Source of the DNA: Streptomyces sp. NBC_01232
GTDB lineage: Bacteria > Actinomycetota > Actinomycetes > Streptomycetales > Streptomycetaceae
DNA: 64,000 bases
Reading direction: 5' to 3'
Assembly: GCF_035989885.1 (NCBI RefSeq)
Contig: NZ_CP108518.1
Coordinates: 4,889,001-4,953,000, forward strand
In this document: positions 54,233-61,922 of the stretch, piece after piece
Layout of the letters: every line of letters begins with the position of its first letter
How positions within the stretch are numbered: the stretch's first letter is position 1
Made by a program: the position numbers and the translations under genes
The notes under the pieces: generated by a model
What the model saw: only the letters and a program-made list of their open reading frames with translations
The model's database searches: none
Told to the model about the DNA's origin: nothing

Positions 54233-56239
54233 CTAGGGCGACTCCCTCGCCGCTGCGGGAAGTGCGTAGATCGGCCGCTTCTCGGTGCCGATATTGCGGA
54301 GCGATCCCCTGTTGACCAGGGAGTTCAGTGCGCGGTACACCGAGGCCTTCGGGACGTCGGTCACGGCCATGAGGTTCGTCGCGGTCGCGCTGGTTGTCTC
54401 AAACGAGTCCCGCATGGCGGCGAGGATGATCTCTTCGTTCTTGGTCATCTCGTCGCCGCTGGGCATCATGCTGCGGGCGGTGAGAACGACGGACTGCCCG
54501 ACCGGCGTGAGGCGCAGCCACACCGTCTCGAAGGCGTCCTCGTCCTTCTGCTTGTCGCTGTGCACCTCGACGTACTCGCCGTCCTTGGTGACCTTGACGA
54601 TGCTGGTGGCGGCGCCCTCGAAGGCGCTGGCGCCGCGCATGTCGAGGCCGTTCTTCCCGGAGTGGTGGACCATCAGCACGCAGGCGCCGCAGGCCTGCCG
54701 GATCTGATCCGCGGCGTCCACGACCTTGGACATCTCGCCGTTGCTGTTCTCGTCCGCGCCCACGGTCACCCGAGCCTGCGTGTCGATGATGACCAGGGCC
54801 GGGGCCATCTCCTTGATGAGGGCGACGAGGGCCTGGCGGTCGATGCCGTTGAGCAGCTGCACGGCCATCGGCAGGAAGGTGACGTTCTTCATGGGCAGCC
54901 GGAAGGCTTCCTCCCATGCCCGGACGCGCTTCCTGATGCCCGAGGCGCCCTCGGCGACGAGGTAGAGCACGGGGCCCGTCGAGACGCCCCGGAACTGCCA
55001 CGGCAGGCCGCTGCCGATGCACCCGGCCCAGTCGAGGGCGACGAACGACTTTGCGGAGCCGGGCTTGCCGTACAGCCAGGCGAGGGAGTCCATGTACAGC
55101 ACGCCGTCGATGAGCGGTACGGGGTCGGCGATGCCGTCGAGGCCGGCCGAGTCGACGAGTACGGCCCGCAGCTCGGCCAGGCGGGCCTGCACGGGGTTCG
55201 CGCTCGGCTGCTCGTCCTGCTGCGGGCCCTCGGCTGGGTTGGTGGGGGCGGCCGTCTCTGCGCGGGGCTCGGGCACGAGCAGCCCGGTGAAGTCGTTGCG
55301 GGTGTCCGCGCGGGCCACCGGCGGCCACGGGTTTCGGGGCTGTGCCATGCCGGCGCGGAGCCCGGATTCGATGGTGGCGAGCGCGCGGCCCTCGGGGTGG
55401 TTGCCCGCGCGGGCCGCGGCGAGGAGGTCCTCGCGCGCCTCGCCCTCGGTGAGCGCTCCGGCGCCGACGAGGGTGCCGAGGCTGAACGCGGCCGTGTTGA
55501 TGGCGTTGTTCTGCTCGCCGTTGACGGCGCGGGTGATCGCGTCGCACTCCGCCTGCACGACCCTGCGGGTGTACGCGTCGTGCCGGTCGCTCGGGATGAC
55601 GATGTCCTTCGCGGGCCCGGCCGGGGCAGAGACGCGCGCCTGGAGCGCTTCGAGGAGCCAGGCTGGCGCCATGACGGGCGGCTGCTCGTAGTCCTCCAGC
55701 GTGTAGACGACGCCGGTCGCGTGGACGGAGCCGAGGGCGATGACGTACGCGTTCCCGGCGCGCACGTCCCCGTCGAACTTGCCCTTCAAGGCGCCGAGCC
55801 CGTTGCCGAGCTTGGCCTCGGCCGGGGCCCAGTAGTAGTCGTGGTGACCTTTCGCGGTGTGCACGCGCATGGTGGGCGCGTGCGGGTGGCCGAGCGCGGC
55901 GGCGGTGTCCTCCAGGGCGCCGGGCCGGTCGCTGTCCATGACGAGGAGCTGCTCGCCGTTGGGGCCGAGGCAGCCGCCCACGTAGACGCCGACGTTGCGC
56001 GGCGCCCCGCTGAACAGTTGCCGCACCTGCTGCTCGTCGCGGCGCGTGGCCCGGGTGAACGGCTCCGCGGGGTGCTTGCCGCGGTCGATGCAGGTATCCG
56101 GGTCGTGGCCGTGGCCGATGCCCGCGCAGCGCTCCGCGCCCGGGTGGTCCGCGGCGAACACCACGAACTCCCGCTCGGCGAGCCACAGCGCTCCGGCGAG
56201 GGGGGTCTCTACCGGGGTGCGCTGCTCGGTGGCGTGCAT
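54233..56239 (-). CDS. Fused DNA primase-polymerase and RepA-like helicase
   Basis: 668 aa replication protein. Residues ~10-200 form a bifunctional primase/polymerase (prim-pol) domain: WLAEREFVVFAADHPGAERC, GVYVGGCLGPNGEQLLVMDSDRPGALE, and HTAKGHHDYYWAP. A linker follows. An AAA/RecA-type helicase domain has Walker A G391-K-P-G-S-A-K-S398 and Walker B-like ALVIIDTQARVT, then MVHHSGKNG. The C-terminus is a winged helix (ATNLMAVTDVPKASVYRALNSLVNRGSL). The ATG at 56239 is used; an in-frame TTG at 56245 overlaps the previous stop and has better GGAGA spacing. Confidence 0.88.
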   Translation of the reverse strand: MHATEQRTPVETPLAGALWLAEREFVVFAADHPGAERCAGIGHGHDPDTCIDRGKHPAEPFTRATRRDEQQVRQLFSGAPRNVGVYVGGCLGPNGEQLLVMDSDRPGALEDTAAALGHPHAPTMRVHTAKGHHDYYWAPAEAKLGNGLGALKGKFDGDVRAGNAYVIALGSVHATGVVYTLEDYEQPPVMAPAWLLEALQARVSAPAGPAKDIVIPSDRHDAYTRRVVQAECDAITRAVNGEQNNAINTAAFSLGTLVGAGALTEGEAREDLLAAARAGNHPEGRALATIESGLRAGMAQPRNPWPPVARADTRNDFTGLLVPEPRAETAAPTNPAEGPQQDEQPSANPVQARLAELRAVLVDSAGLDGIADPVPLIDGVLYMDSLAWLYGKPGSAKSFVALDWAGCIGSGLPWQFRGVSTGPVLYLVAEGASGIRKRVRAWEEAFRLPMKNVTFLPMAVQLLNGIDRQALVALIKEMAPALVIIDTQARVTVGADENSNGEMSKVVDAADQIRQACGACVLMVHHSGKNGLDMRGASAFEGAATSIVKVTKDGEYVEVHSDKQKDEDAFETVWLRLTPVGQSVVLTARSMMPSGDEMTKNEEIILAAMRDSFETTSATATNLMAVTDVPKASVYRALNSLVNRGSLRNIGTEKRPIYALPAAARESP

Positions 56240-56241
56240 GG

Positions 56242-56523
56242 TCAACGTGCTGTCTCCGTCTTGTCCGTCGCGACGTGCTCGGCGAGAGCGAGGACGTCGG
56301 CGACCCAGCGGCGGGCGGCGGCGCGGGCGCTGGTGGCGCTCGGCTGCTCTTCGAGGCTGGCTCTGATCGATCCGAGGGTGAGCTCCCGGCGGGCCCGCTC
56401 GCGGCGGGCCTGGACGAGGAGCTCCTCGGTGTAGGGGCACCGGGGCCATTCGCCTCCGGGGATCCCGGGAGACCCCGGCGCCAGGACGGCGCCGGGGGTC
56501 CGGGTGGAGGTGCGGGAGGTCAC
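56242..56523 (-). CDS. Small protein upstream of replication gene
   Basis: 93 aa: a Pro/Gly-rich start (TRTPGAVLAPGSPGIPGGEWPRCPYTEELL) and a helical remainder (VQARRERARRELTLGSIRASLEE). GTG overlaps the previous stop (GTGA). Probably co-translated with the replication protein. No family recognised. Confidence 0.65.
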   Translation of the reverse strand: MTSRTSTRTPGAVLAPGSPGIPGGEWPRCPYTEELLVQARRERARRELTLGSIRASLEEQPSATSARAAARRWVADVLALAEHVATDKTETAR

Positions 56524-57101
56524 CGACCGGCCTCGGCGTCGATGGCCTTGATGCGGGCGTCGATCGCGGCCATGTAGGCGGCCTTGGCCTCCTCGTCGGC
56601 GGGGAAGTCGTCCCGGGAGACGATGGCGAGCTGGTCCCGGAGCGCCCGCAGCTGCGGGAGGAAGGCCTCCATGGCCGCGATGAATCGGTCGGCACCCGCG
56701 ACGTCCAGTTCGAGGCTGTCGTGCCCGTAGTCGAGCCAGATCTGCGACTCGATGCCGAAGACGGCGGCCTCCGCCCTCGTCTGGGTGACGCGGGCCTCGA
56801 AGAGGCTGTCGGGGGCCTCGTCGGGGAGGGCGTTGACGCCCGGGACGGGGGCGATGGCCTTGACGATGGAGCCCTGGTGCCATCCGGGCTGGCCGTCGGC
56901 GCCGGCGTGGTCGAGGGTGCACCACGGGGTGCAGTCGTAGAGGGCGATCCAGTCGCCGCCGCGCTCGGCAGCGGTGATGGGTCCGGCGGCCGGGGGCGCG
57001 ACCGGCGCGAGGTCGACGAGGAGGGGATGCACCCTCCCGGTCGGCGCGGTGGCCGCGGCGAGCGCACTAGCGATGTTGGTGGCGGTCGTGGCAGTCTTCA
57101 T
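56520..57101 (-). CDS. DUF6907-like protein
   Basis: 193 aa from MKTATTATNIASALAAATAPTG. The central YDCTPWCTLDHAGADGQPGWHQG matches the C-x-x-WC-x-x-DH...H pattern of DUF6907. A helical C-terminal half follows (IAAMEAFLPQLRALRDQLAIV). AGGAG lies upstream of the ATG, and a 10-bp inverted repeat (57115-57124 / 57144-57153) precedes it. First gene of the replication operon. Confidence 0.75.
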   Translation of the reverse strand: MKTATTATNIASALAAATAPTGRVHPLLVDLAPVAPPAAGPITAAERGGDWIALYDCTPWCTLDHAGADGQPGWHQGSIVKAIAPVPGVNALPDEAPDSLFEARVTQTRAEAAVFGIESQIWLDYGHDSLELDVAGADRFIAAMEAFLPQLRALRDQLAIVSRDDFPADEEAKAAYMAAIDARIKAIDAEAGR

Positions 57102-57114
57102 CTGAAGCTCCTCG

Positions 57115-57153
57115 ACGGCCGCGCATATGGGATTGCGACTCCCGCGCGGCCGT
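57115..57153. promoter_or_regulatory. Inverted repeat before replication operon
   Basis: ACGGCCGCGC and GCGCGGCCGT, 19 nt apart, directly upstream of the DUF6907-like gene start. Possible operator or attenuator. Confidence 0.35.
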
Positions 57154-57186
57154 TCGGCTGTTCTGGATTGGGACGGCGGTGCTTCA

Positions 57187-57225
57187 GGCCCCCGGCGACA
57201 GGTGTTGACGCACCTGCTGGGGGCC
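57187..57225. terminator. Hairpin between xis-like gene and replication operon
   Basis: GGCCCCCGGCGACAGGTG pairs with CACCTGCTGGGGGCC (one bulge) around TTGACG, 5 bp beyond the xis-like stop. Confidence 0.7.
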
Positions 57226-57229
57226 GTTT

Positions 57230-57442
57230 TCATGCGGCGATCGTCTGGGTGTCGAGCCAGGCCTCTACGTCCGCCCAACGGGCGCGGAGGTGCCTGCCGA
57301 CCTTGATGAACTTCGGGCCGCTACCGCGGCTGGACCACTGGTAGACGGTGGCGAGCGGGACGCCGCAGTACTCGGCGACGTCCTGCGCCGTAGCCAGCGG
57401 GCGGCGGGACGAGGGTGCGATGGGACGGGTGTTGGGCTTCAC
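57230..57442 (-). CDS. xis: Excisionase-like MerR/AlpA-type HTH protein
   Basis: 70 aa. The HTH_17 pattern is clear: LATAQDVAEYCGVPLATVYQWSSRGSGPKFIKVGRHLRARWADVEAWLDTQ. Its position next to the integrase and repressor, and its size, fit an excisionase/directionality factor. Divergent from the XRE repressor across a 108-bp gap holding candidate operators. Confidence 0.85.
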   Translation of the reverse strand: MKPNTRPIAPSSRRPLATAQDVAEYCGVPLATVYQWSSRGSGPKFIKVGRHLRARWADVEAWLDTQTIAA

Positions 57443-57462
57443 ACGACGCTCCTGGTCGTAGA

Positions 57463-57471
57463 TTCGACGAA
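57463..57471. promoter_or_regulatory. Palindrome TTCGACGAA in xis/repressor gap
   Basis: Near-palindrome 21 bp upstream of the xis-like start; related CGTC/GACG half-sites lie near the repressor start (57520 and 57552). Candidate repressor operator. Confidence 0.4.
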
Positions 57472-57514
57472 CGGGCTCGCCTTATCGACGCATGCCACAG
57501 CTTGCCGCGCCTAC

Positions 57515-57543
57515 TTGCCACTCGTCAAGACGCCGCGTACATT
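57515..57543 (+). promoter_or_regulatory. Promoter of the repressor-integrase operon (leaderless)
   Basis: -35 TTGCCA and -10 TACATT with a 17-bp spacer. The ATG begins 8 bp after the -10, so transcription would start at or next to the start codon. ACTCGTCA (57520-57527) overlaps the spacer and its inverted copy TGACGAGT (57552-57559) overlaps the start codon, a good autorepression layout. Confidence 0.65.
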
Positions 57544-57550
57544 CGTCGTT

Positions 57551-58033
57551 ATGACGAGTCCAACGACTGTGAGCGACGTCGTCGCCGAGCGCGTGAAAGA
57601 AGTCCGCAAGAGGCGCGGACTAACCGCCGTTCAGCTCGCCGAGCGCTGCGCTGCGATCGGCGTTCCGGAATTGACGCCGCAATCCGTCTCGAACATCGAG
57701 ACCGGACGCCGCGACAAGGCCGGCACCCGGCGGCGGTACGTGACCGTGGACGAGCTCGTCGCCCTGGCGGTGGCGCTCGAGGTGGCTCCCGTGCACCTGC
57801 TGGTTCCGCCGCACCCGTCCCCACGCTGGGACGGGGGGCAGAACGATCCCAACGACGAGGCTGCGTACCGGCTTACGCCCACGCGGACCGAGCCGTCGTT
57901 CATGGTCCGCCGTTTCGTCAGAGGCGAGACGCCGTTGCCGGGCATGGACGAGAGGGCGTTCTACTCCGAGATTCCTCCTCAGGAGTTCGCCCCCCTGCTC
58001 GGGAAGGACGGCCCTCGTGGCGCAGGTCTATGA
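57551..58033 (+). CDS. XRE-family repressor of the element
   Basis: 160 aa. An N-terminal HTH (VAERVKEVRKRRGLTAVQLAERCAAIGVPELTPQSVSNIETGRRD) is followed by a RYVTVDELVALAVALEVAPVHLLVPP tail typical of phage-like Cro/CI-type repressors on actinomycete elements, and a C-terminal extension. No ribosome-binding site is seen, in keeping with leaderless expression. It overlaps int by 17 bp. Confidence 0.85.
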   Translation: MTSPTTVSDVVAERVKEVRKRRGLTAVQLAERCAAIGVPELTPQSVSNIETGRRDKAGTRRRYVTVDELVALAVALEVAPVHLLVPPHPSPRWDGGQNDPNDEAAYRLTPTRTEPSFMVRRFVRGETPLPGMDERAFYSEIPPQEFAPLLGKDGPRGAGL

Positions 58034-59342
58034 CCGGTGGCATCTCTCCCGCCCCCGCCACGGCGCGGACCCGTGCGCCGAGCACTCCAGTAAGACCCGC
58101 GTGCTCGTGGCCAGCAAGGACCACGGCAAGGGGAAGCGGTGGCAGGTCCGTTGGCGGGACGCGGCCGGCGAGCAGCAGAAGGAGAACTTCACCAAGCGCA
58201 GCCAGGCCGACACCCGCGCCGCGACCATCGAGGCCGACCTCGCCCGCGGGTTGTACGTCGACCCGGCGGCCGGCAAGGAAGGCTTTCAGGCGGTCGGTGA
58301 GCGCTGGCGTACCGGCGCGGTTCACCGGGACAGCACGGCGGAGCGCGTAGACCGGGCCCTGAGGCTGCACGTCTACCCGCTGCTCGGGAACAAGCCGATC
58401 GTGTCGATCCGGCCCTCGGAGATTCAGTCCTGGATCAAGAACCGCTCGCAGGTCCTCGCGCCGAGCACGCTGAAGGTGACCTACGCGTACGTCGTGACGA
58501 TCTTCCACACGGCGGTGCGTGACCGGATCATCGCGATCAACCCCTGCGACGGGGTGCGCGTCCCCGACGTGCGCCGGCCGGAGGTGGTGCCGCTCCACCC
58601 GGACGCCGTGAAAGCTCTCGTGGCGGCGGTGCCCGCGTGGTACCAGGCGCTCACGCTGCTCGCCGCCGGCGCCGGTCCCCGCCAGGGCGAGGCCTTCGGG
58701 CTGGAGGTCGAGCACATCGACTTCCTGCGGCGCGAGATGAAGATCTGTCAGCAGCTCGTAGGGCCGGACAAGGGGGAGCCGTACCTCGGACCGCCGAAGA
58801 CGCACGAGTCGTATCGGACCGTGCCGCTCGCGCGCGCGGTCGTGGACGGCCTGGCCGCCCACCTTGCGCGGTTTCCGGCCCGTGAGGTTGAGATCTGGGA
58901 CCGGACCGACCCGCGCAAGCCGCGCACGCGCAAGGCCAAGCTGCTGTTCGTCAACGAGCAGCGCGAGGCGATCCGCCGCGGCGGCTGGTCGCACATCTGG
59001 GACGTGGCCACGCGCAACGCGAACGCGGCTCTCGCCGCTCAGCACGCGGCGGCCTCCGCGGCGTGGGTGGCCGCCGGCCGCCCGGAGGACAAGGAGCCTT
59101 CACCAGTCGAGGTCCCGGCCGGGACGACGATGCACGACCTGCGTCACTTCTACGCGTCGCTGCTGATCAAGCACCGCGAGAGCGTGAAGACGGTTCAGCG
59201 TCGGCTCGGCCACTCCAAGCCTTCGATCACACTCGACATCTACACCCATCTGTGGCCCGACGAGGAGGACACAACGCGCGCCGCTGTCGAGGCGGTCCTC
59301 GGCGATGTGCCCGCGTTGTGCCCTCCAGCGCAGGCTAAGTGA
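58017..59342 (+). CDS. int: Tyrosine recombinase (integrase)
   Basis: 441 aa site-specific recombinase. It has an N-terminal arm-binding domain (KRWQVRWRDAAGEQQKENF), a core-binding SAM-like domain (TAERVDRALRLHVYPLLGNKPI...TLKVTYAYVVTIFHTAV) and the catalytic domain. Catalytic residues are R222 (GPRQGEAF), H373 and R376 (MHDLRHF), H399 (LGHSKPS) and nucleophile Y409 (DIYTHLWP). Its stop lies 25 bp from attR, the expected place. GTG start. Confidence 0.96.
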   Translation: MAQVYDRWHLSRPRHGADPCAEHSSKTRVLVASKDHGKGKRWQVRWRDAAGEQQKENFTKRSQADTRAATIEADLARGLYVDPAAGKEGFQAVGERWRTGAVHRDSTAERVDRALRLHVYPLLGNKPIVSIRPSEIQSWIKNRSQVLAPSTLKVTYAYVVTIFHTAVRDRIIAINPCDGVRVPDVRRPEVVPLHPDAVKALVAAVPAWYQALTLLAAGAGPRQGEAFGLEVEHIDFLRREMKICQQLVGPDKGEPYLGPPKTHESYRTVPLARAVVDGLAAHLARFPAREVEIWDRTDPRKPRTRKAKLLFVNEQREAIRRGGWSHIWDVATRNANAALAAQHAAASAAWVAAGRPEDKEPSPVEVPAGTTMHDLRHFYASLLIKHRESVKTVQRRLGHSKPSITLDIYTHLWPDEEDTTRAAVEAVLGDVPALCPPAQAK

Positions 59343-59367
59343 GATAGCAGCAGGTCAGCGGCGCATA

Positions 59368-59383
59368 TCAGCGGTAGTTCACG
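59368..59383. other. attR core
   Basis: TCAGCGGTAGTTCACG. On the minus strand it encodes the last residues VNYR and the TGA stop of yajQ. Because the core carries the stop, the gene stays intact when the element is inserted or lost. Confidence 0.85.
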
Positions 59384-59856
59384 AACTGGATCGCGAAGTC
59401 CAGGTCCTTGCCCTTGAGCAGCGCCTGGACCTCCTGGAGGTCGTCACGGCTCTTCGAGCTGACGCGCAGCTCCTCGCCCTGGACCTGGGCCTTGACGCCC
59501 TTGGGACCCTCGTCCCGGATGATCTTCGCGACCTTCTTGGCGTTCTCCTGGGAGATGCCCTCCTCGATGGTGGCGAAGATCTTGTACTCCTTGCCGGACA
59601 GCTGCGGCTCCCCGGCGTCCAGCGCCTTCAGCGAGATCCCGCGCTTGACCAGCTTGGTCTCGAAGACGTCGAGGACGGCCTTCACGCGCTCCTCGGAGTT
59701 CGCCTCCATCAGGATCTTCTCGCCGGACCAGGCGATCGTGGCGCCGGTGCCCTTGAAGTCGTAGCGCTGCGAGAGCTCCTTGGCGGACTGGTTGAGGGCG
59801 TTGTCGACCTCCTGCCGCTCGACCTTCGAGACGATGTCGAAACTGGAGTCGGCCAT
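59368..59856 (-). CDS. yajQ: YajQ-family (DUF520) nucleotide-binding protein
   Basis: 162 aa from [24 protein letters not shown], the usual YajQ start and length. Family pattern [58 protein letters not shown] ending and [10 protein letters not shown] are visible. Members bind tRNA, GTP or, in some bacteria, cyclic-di-GMP. Its 3' end is the attachment site of the adjacent element, which separates it from its probable terminator at 45634. Confidence 0.95.
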   Translation of the reverse strand: MADSSFDIVSKVERQEVDNALNQSAKELSQRYDFKGTGATIAWSGEKILMEANSEERVKAVLDVFETKLVKRGISLKALDAGEPQLSGKEYKIFATIEEGISQENAKKVAKIIRDEGPKGVKAQVQGEELRVSSKSRDDLQEVQALLKGKDLDFAIQFVNYR

Positions 59857-60056
59857 GTGCTGTGGCTCCTTGAAGTCGGTTGCGATCACCCCGGAGGGTG
59901 CGGCCGGACATGCCCGGACCGCTCGGCAAAGCCTAGCCACCGCGCCCACCCGCAGCGCTGATCAATCCGGTGGCGAAGCACCCCCGGTCATCGGGTATCG
60001 TTTACGTCGTTGCCAGGGAGCGCCGCCGCAAGGCGGAAAAAATGGCAGCGTCTCTT

Positions 60057-60138
<82 letters not shown>

Positions 60139-60146
60139 CGCGAGTG

Positions 60147-60187
60147 GAACCCCCGTTCATCTGTGGAATCACAGTGAGCGGGGGTTC
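60147..60187 (+). terminator. Terminator after tRNA-Tyr
   Basis: GAACCCCCGTTCATCTGTG pairs with CACAGTGAGCGGGGGTTC (G-T pair and a bulge), loop GAAT, followed by TTC-AGTT. Confidence 0.85.
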
Positions 60188-60284
60188 TTCAGTTATCGGC
60201 CTTCCGGAGAACAAAAGGGTTGGGCGAGGACGGTGCGACTGCGGCATCCTGGTCCGGTGATCAGCATCAGCAGCCGAAAGGCCC

Positions 60285-60704
60285 ATGCCGCGTAAGGCAC
60301 CTTCGCAGGTCAGGACGGACCTGCCCGCCCGCACGCCCGCACTCCCCGAGCGCGGGGTCGTCCCAGGGGTCTCCGCCGCCACCCTCGCCGCGATCGCCCG
60401 CGTCGAGCACCGCCGGTTCCGGCGCGGGGACACGTACCGGTCCCTGAGGCACTGGCACAGGACCGTGTACCAGCGGGGACCGTGGATCATCTACCCGGCG
60501 GCCGACGACGACCACGGCTGCTGCGACTCGGTGGGCTGGTGCCGCGGGACCCTGGAGAGCATCTGCCACCTCCTCCCGCCCCGGGCCCGGCGCCAGTTGC
60601 GCGCCGTCATCGACCCGCTCGACGAGCGCTTCCTCGCCCGCACCCTGAACGATCCGTACGCCGCCCCCGACGAACCCTGGTGGCGGCGGCGCCTGACCTA
60701 CTGA
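60285..60704 (+). CDS. Conserved hypothetical protein
   Basis: 139 aa, Arg-rich and soluble. Notable segments are IARVEHRRFRRGDTYRSLRHWH, GPWIIYPAADDDHGCCDSVGWCRGTLESICHLLPPRARRQLRAVID and LDERFLARTLNDPYA. Several Cys and Trp are spaced as in a structural zinc or disulfide site. I do not recognise a family. Confidence 0.72.
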   Translation: MPRKAPSQVRTDLPARTPALPERGVVPGVSAATLAAIARVEHRRFRRGDTYRSLRHWHRTVYQRGPWIIYPAADDDHGCCDSVGWCRGTLESICHLLPPRARRQLRAVIDPLDERFLARTLNDPYAAPDEPWWRRRLTY

Positions 60705-60745
60705 CCACGGCCGCAACGTCGGCGGCTCCGGTTCGTTCTCCGGGG

Positions 60746-61186
60746 GTGAAATGGACATCTGACACGCGCGGGAAGGTCGGCGGCGGGGTGCTCATGGCCC
60801 TGCTCGGAGCAGGGATTCCGGCTCTGGTGGGAGCAGCGCTCCACACGGACGTGGGAGCGCCCTACCAGGAGACCCGGCTGTACTTCGGAACCCAACGGAC
60901 CGACGGAACGAATCCGGTCGAGGAACGCGAGTTCATGCGGTTCCTGGACCGGGAGATCACCCCCGCCTTCCCCGAGGGGCTGACCCTCCACGACGGGTAC
61001 GGCCAGTGGCGCGGGCAGGACGGCAAGATCGTCCGGGAGACCTCGTACGAGGTGGTCCTGCTGTACCCGGAGAAGGAGGCGGGCGAGCGAAGCACACGCA
61101 TCGAGCGGATCCGGCAGGCCTACGAGGACCGGTACCAGCAGGACTCGGTCGGCCGGTCCGACGACAAGGTGAACGCCGGCTTCTGA
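60746..61186 (+). CDS. DUF3574-family exported or membrane-anchored protein
   Basis: 146 aa from a GTG at 60746. A hydrophobic N-terminal helix (GGGVLMALLGAGIPALVGAALH) is a signal or anchor. The body matches DUF3574: ETRLYFGTQRTDGTNPVEEREFMRFLDREITPAFPEGLTLHDGYGQWRG and VRETSYEVVLLYP, ending RIRQAYEDRYQQDSVGRSDD. Function unknown. Confidence 0.88.
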   Translation: MKWTSDTRGKVGGGVLMALLGAGIPALVGAALHTDVGAPYQETRLYFGTQRTDGTNPVEEREFMRFLDREITPAFPEGLTLHDGYGQWRGQDGKIVRETSYEVVLLYPEKEAGERSTRIERIRQAYEDRYQQDSVGRSDDKVNAGF

Positions 61187-61212
61187 ACCGCCGGACGGGC
61201 GACGCTGCGGAC

Positions 61213-61869
61213 TCAGTTGCCCGCCACGTCCTTCACGGCCACCTGGACCGGAGTCGAACCGGAGACCAGCTCCAGGGTCAGACCCGCCGTCGCCGGGGTC
61301 TCGACCAACTCCGCCAGGACCGCCGCCACGTCGTCGCGCGGGACGGCTCCCCGGCCCGTCTGCACCTCCAGACGGACCAGGCCCGTCCCGGCGTCGTCGA
61401 TCAGTGAACCGGGGCGCAGGACGGTCCACTCCAGGCCCAGCCGGGTCCGTACGTGGTCATCGGCCTCGCCCTTGGCCCGCAGGTACGCGTCGAAGACCTC
61501 GTCGCCCCCGTGGTGCGCGTCCGCGCCCATCGAAGAGACCATCAGGAAGCGCCCTACGCCGGCCCGTTCGGCGGCGTCGGCGAACAGCACGGCCGCGCCA
61601 CGGTCCACTGTGTCCTTCCGCCCAATCCCGCTGCCGGGGCCCGCACCGGCAGCGAACACCGCCACGTCCGCGCCCTGCAGAATCCCCGCCACATGCTCCA
61701 CCGAGGCCGATTCCAGATCGCAGAGCACCGGCTCGGCGCCGGCCTGCCTCAGGTCGTCGCCCTGCGCCGGATCGCGGACGATGCCCGCGACCTCGTACCC
61801 GCGCGCGGCGAGCAGGCGCTCCAGCCGCAGCGCGATCTGACCGTGTCCACCCGCGATGACGATGCGCAT
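61213..61869 (-). CDS. NAD(P)-binding atypical SDR (YwnB/HSCARG-like)
   Basis: 218 aa Rossmann protein. The dinucleotide-binding motif is IVIAGGHGQIALRLERLLAARGYEV. FLMVSSMGAD and AYLRAKGEADDHVR replace the classical SDR YxxxK arrangement. Family members are redox sensors or sugar-nucleotide epimerase relatives without a fixed activity. Ends LVSGSTPVQVAVKDVAGN. Confidence 0.88.
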   Translation of the reverse strand: MRIVIAGGHGQIALRLERLLAARGYEVAGIVRDPAQGDDLRQAGAEPVLCDLESASVEHVAGILQGADVAVFAAGAGPGSGIGRKDTVDRGAAVLFADAAERAGVGRFLMVSSMGADAHHGGDEVFDAYLRAKGEADDHVRTRLGLEWTVLRPGSLIDDAGTGLVRLEVQTGRGAVPRDDVAAVLAELVETPATAGLTLELVSGSTPVQVAVKDVAGN

Positions 61870-61922
61870 GACCCGACCGTACGACGAGCCGGGCGCCCAC
61901 GCCCGCGAACGGACGGCGAACT

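Larger units (their letters stand above)
45692..59383. mobile_element. Integrated element in yajQ 3' end, lacking transfer and virion genes
   Basis: 13.7 kb bounded by 16-bp direct repeats TCAGCGGTAGTTCACG at 45692 and 59368. The right copy spans the yajQ stop codon and last codons. Next to attR lie a tyrosine integrase, an XRE repressor and an excisionase-like gene. A primase-polymerase/helicase gene and a repeat cluster form a replication module. A regulatory trio, two cargo-like genes and a block of small membrane proteins fill the rest. I find no FtsK/SpoIIIE-type TraB, relaxase, terminase, portal or capsid. It is therefore a non-conjugative or helper-dependent relative of actinomycete integrative elements, or a satellite-like island. 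Confidence 0.88.

Noticed and set aside
54209..56434. A 741-aa plus-strand open frame opposite the replication gene
   Set aside because: Arg/Gly/Ala-rich low-complexity translation with no motifs, antisense to a gene with clear Walker and prim-pol motifs. Antisense frames are common in DNA this GC-rich.
53640..57101. A phage origin for the element based on the primase
   Set aside because: Prim-pol/helicase fusions are frequent on actinomycete plasmids and integrative elements, and no structural phage genes accompany it.
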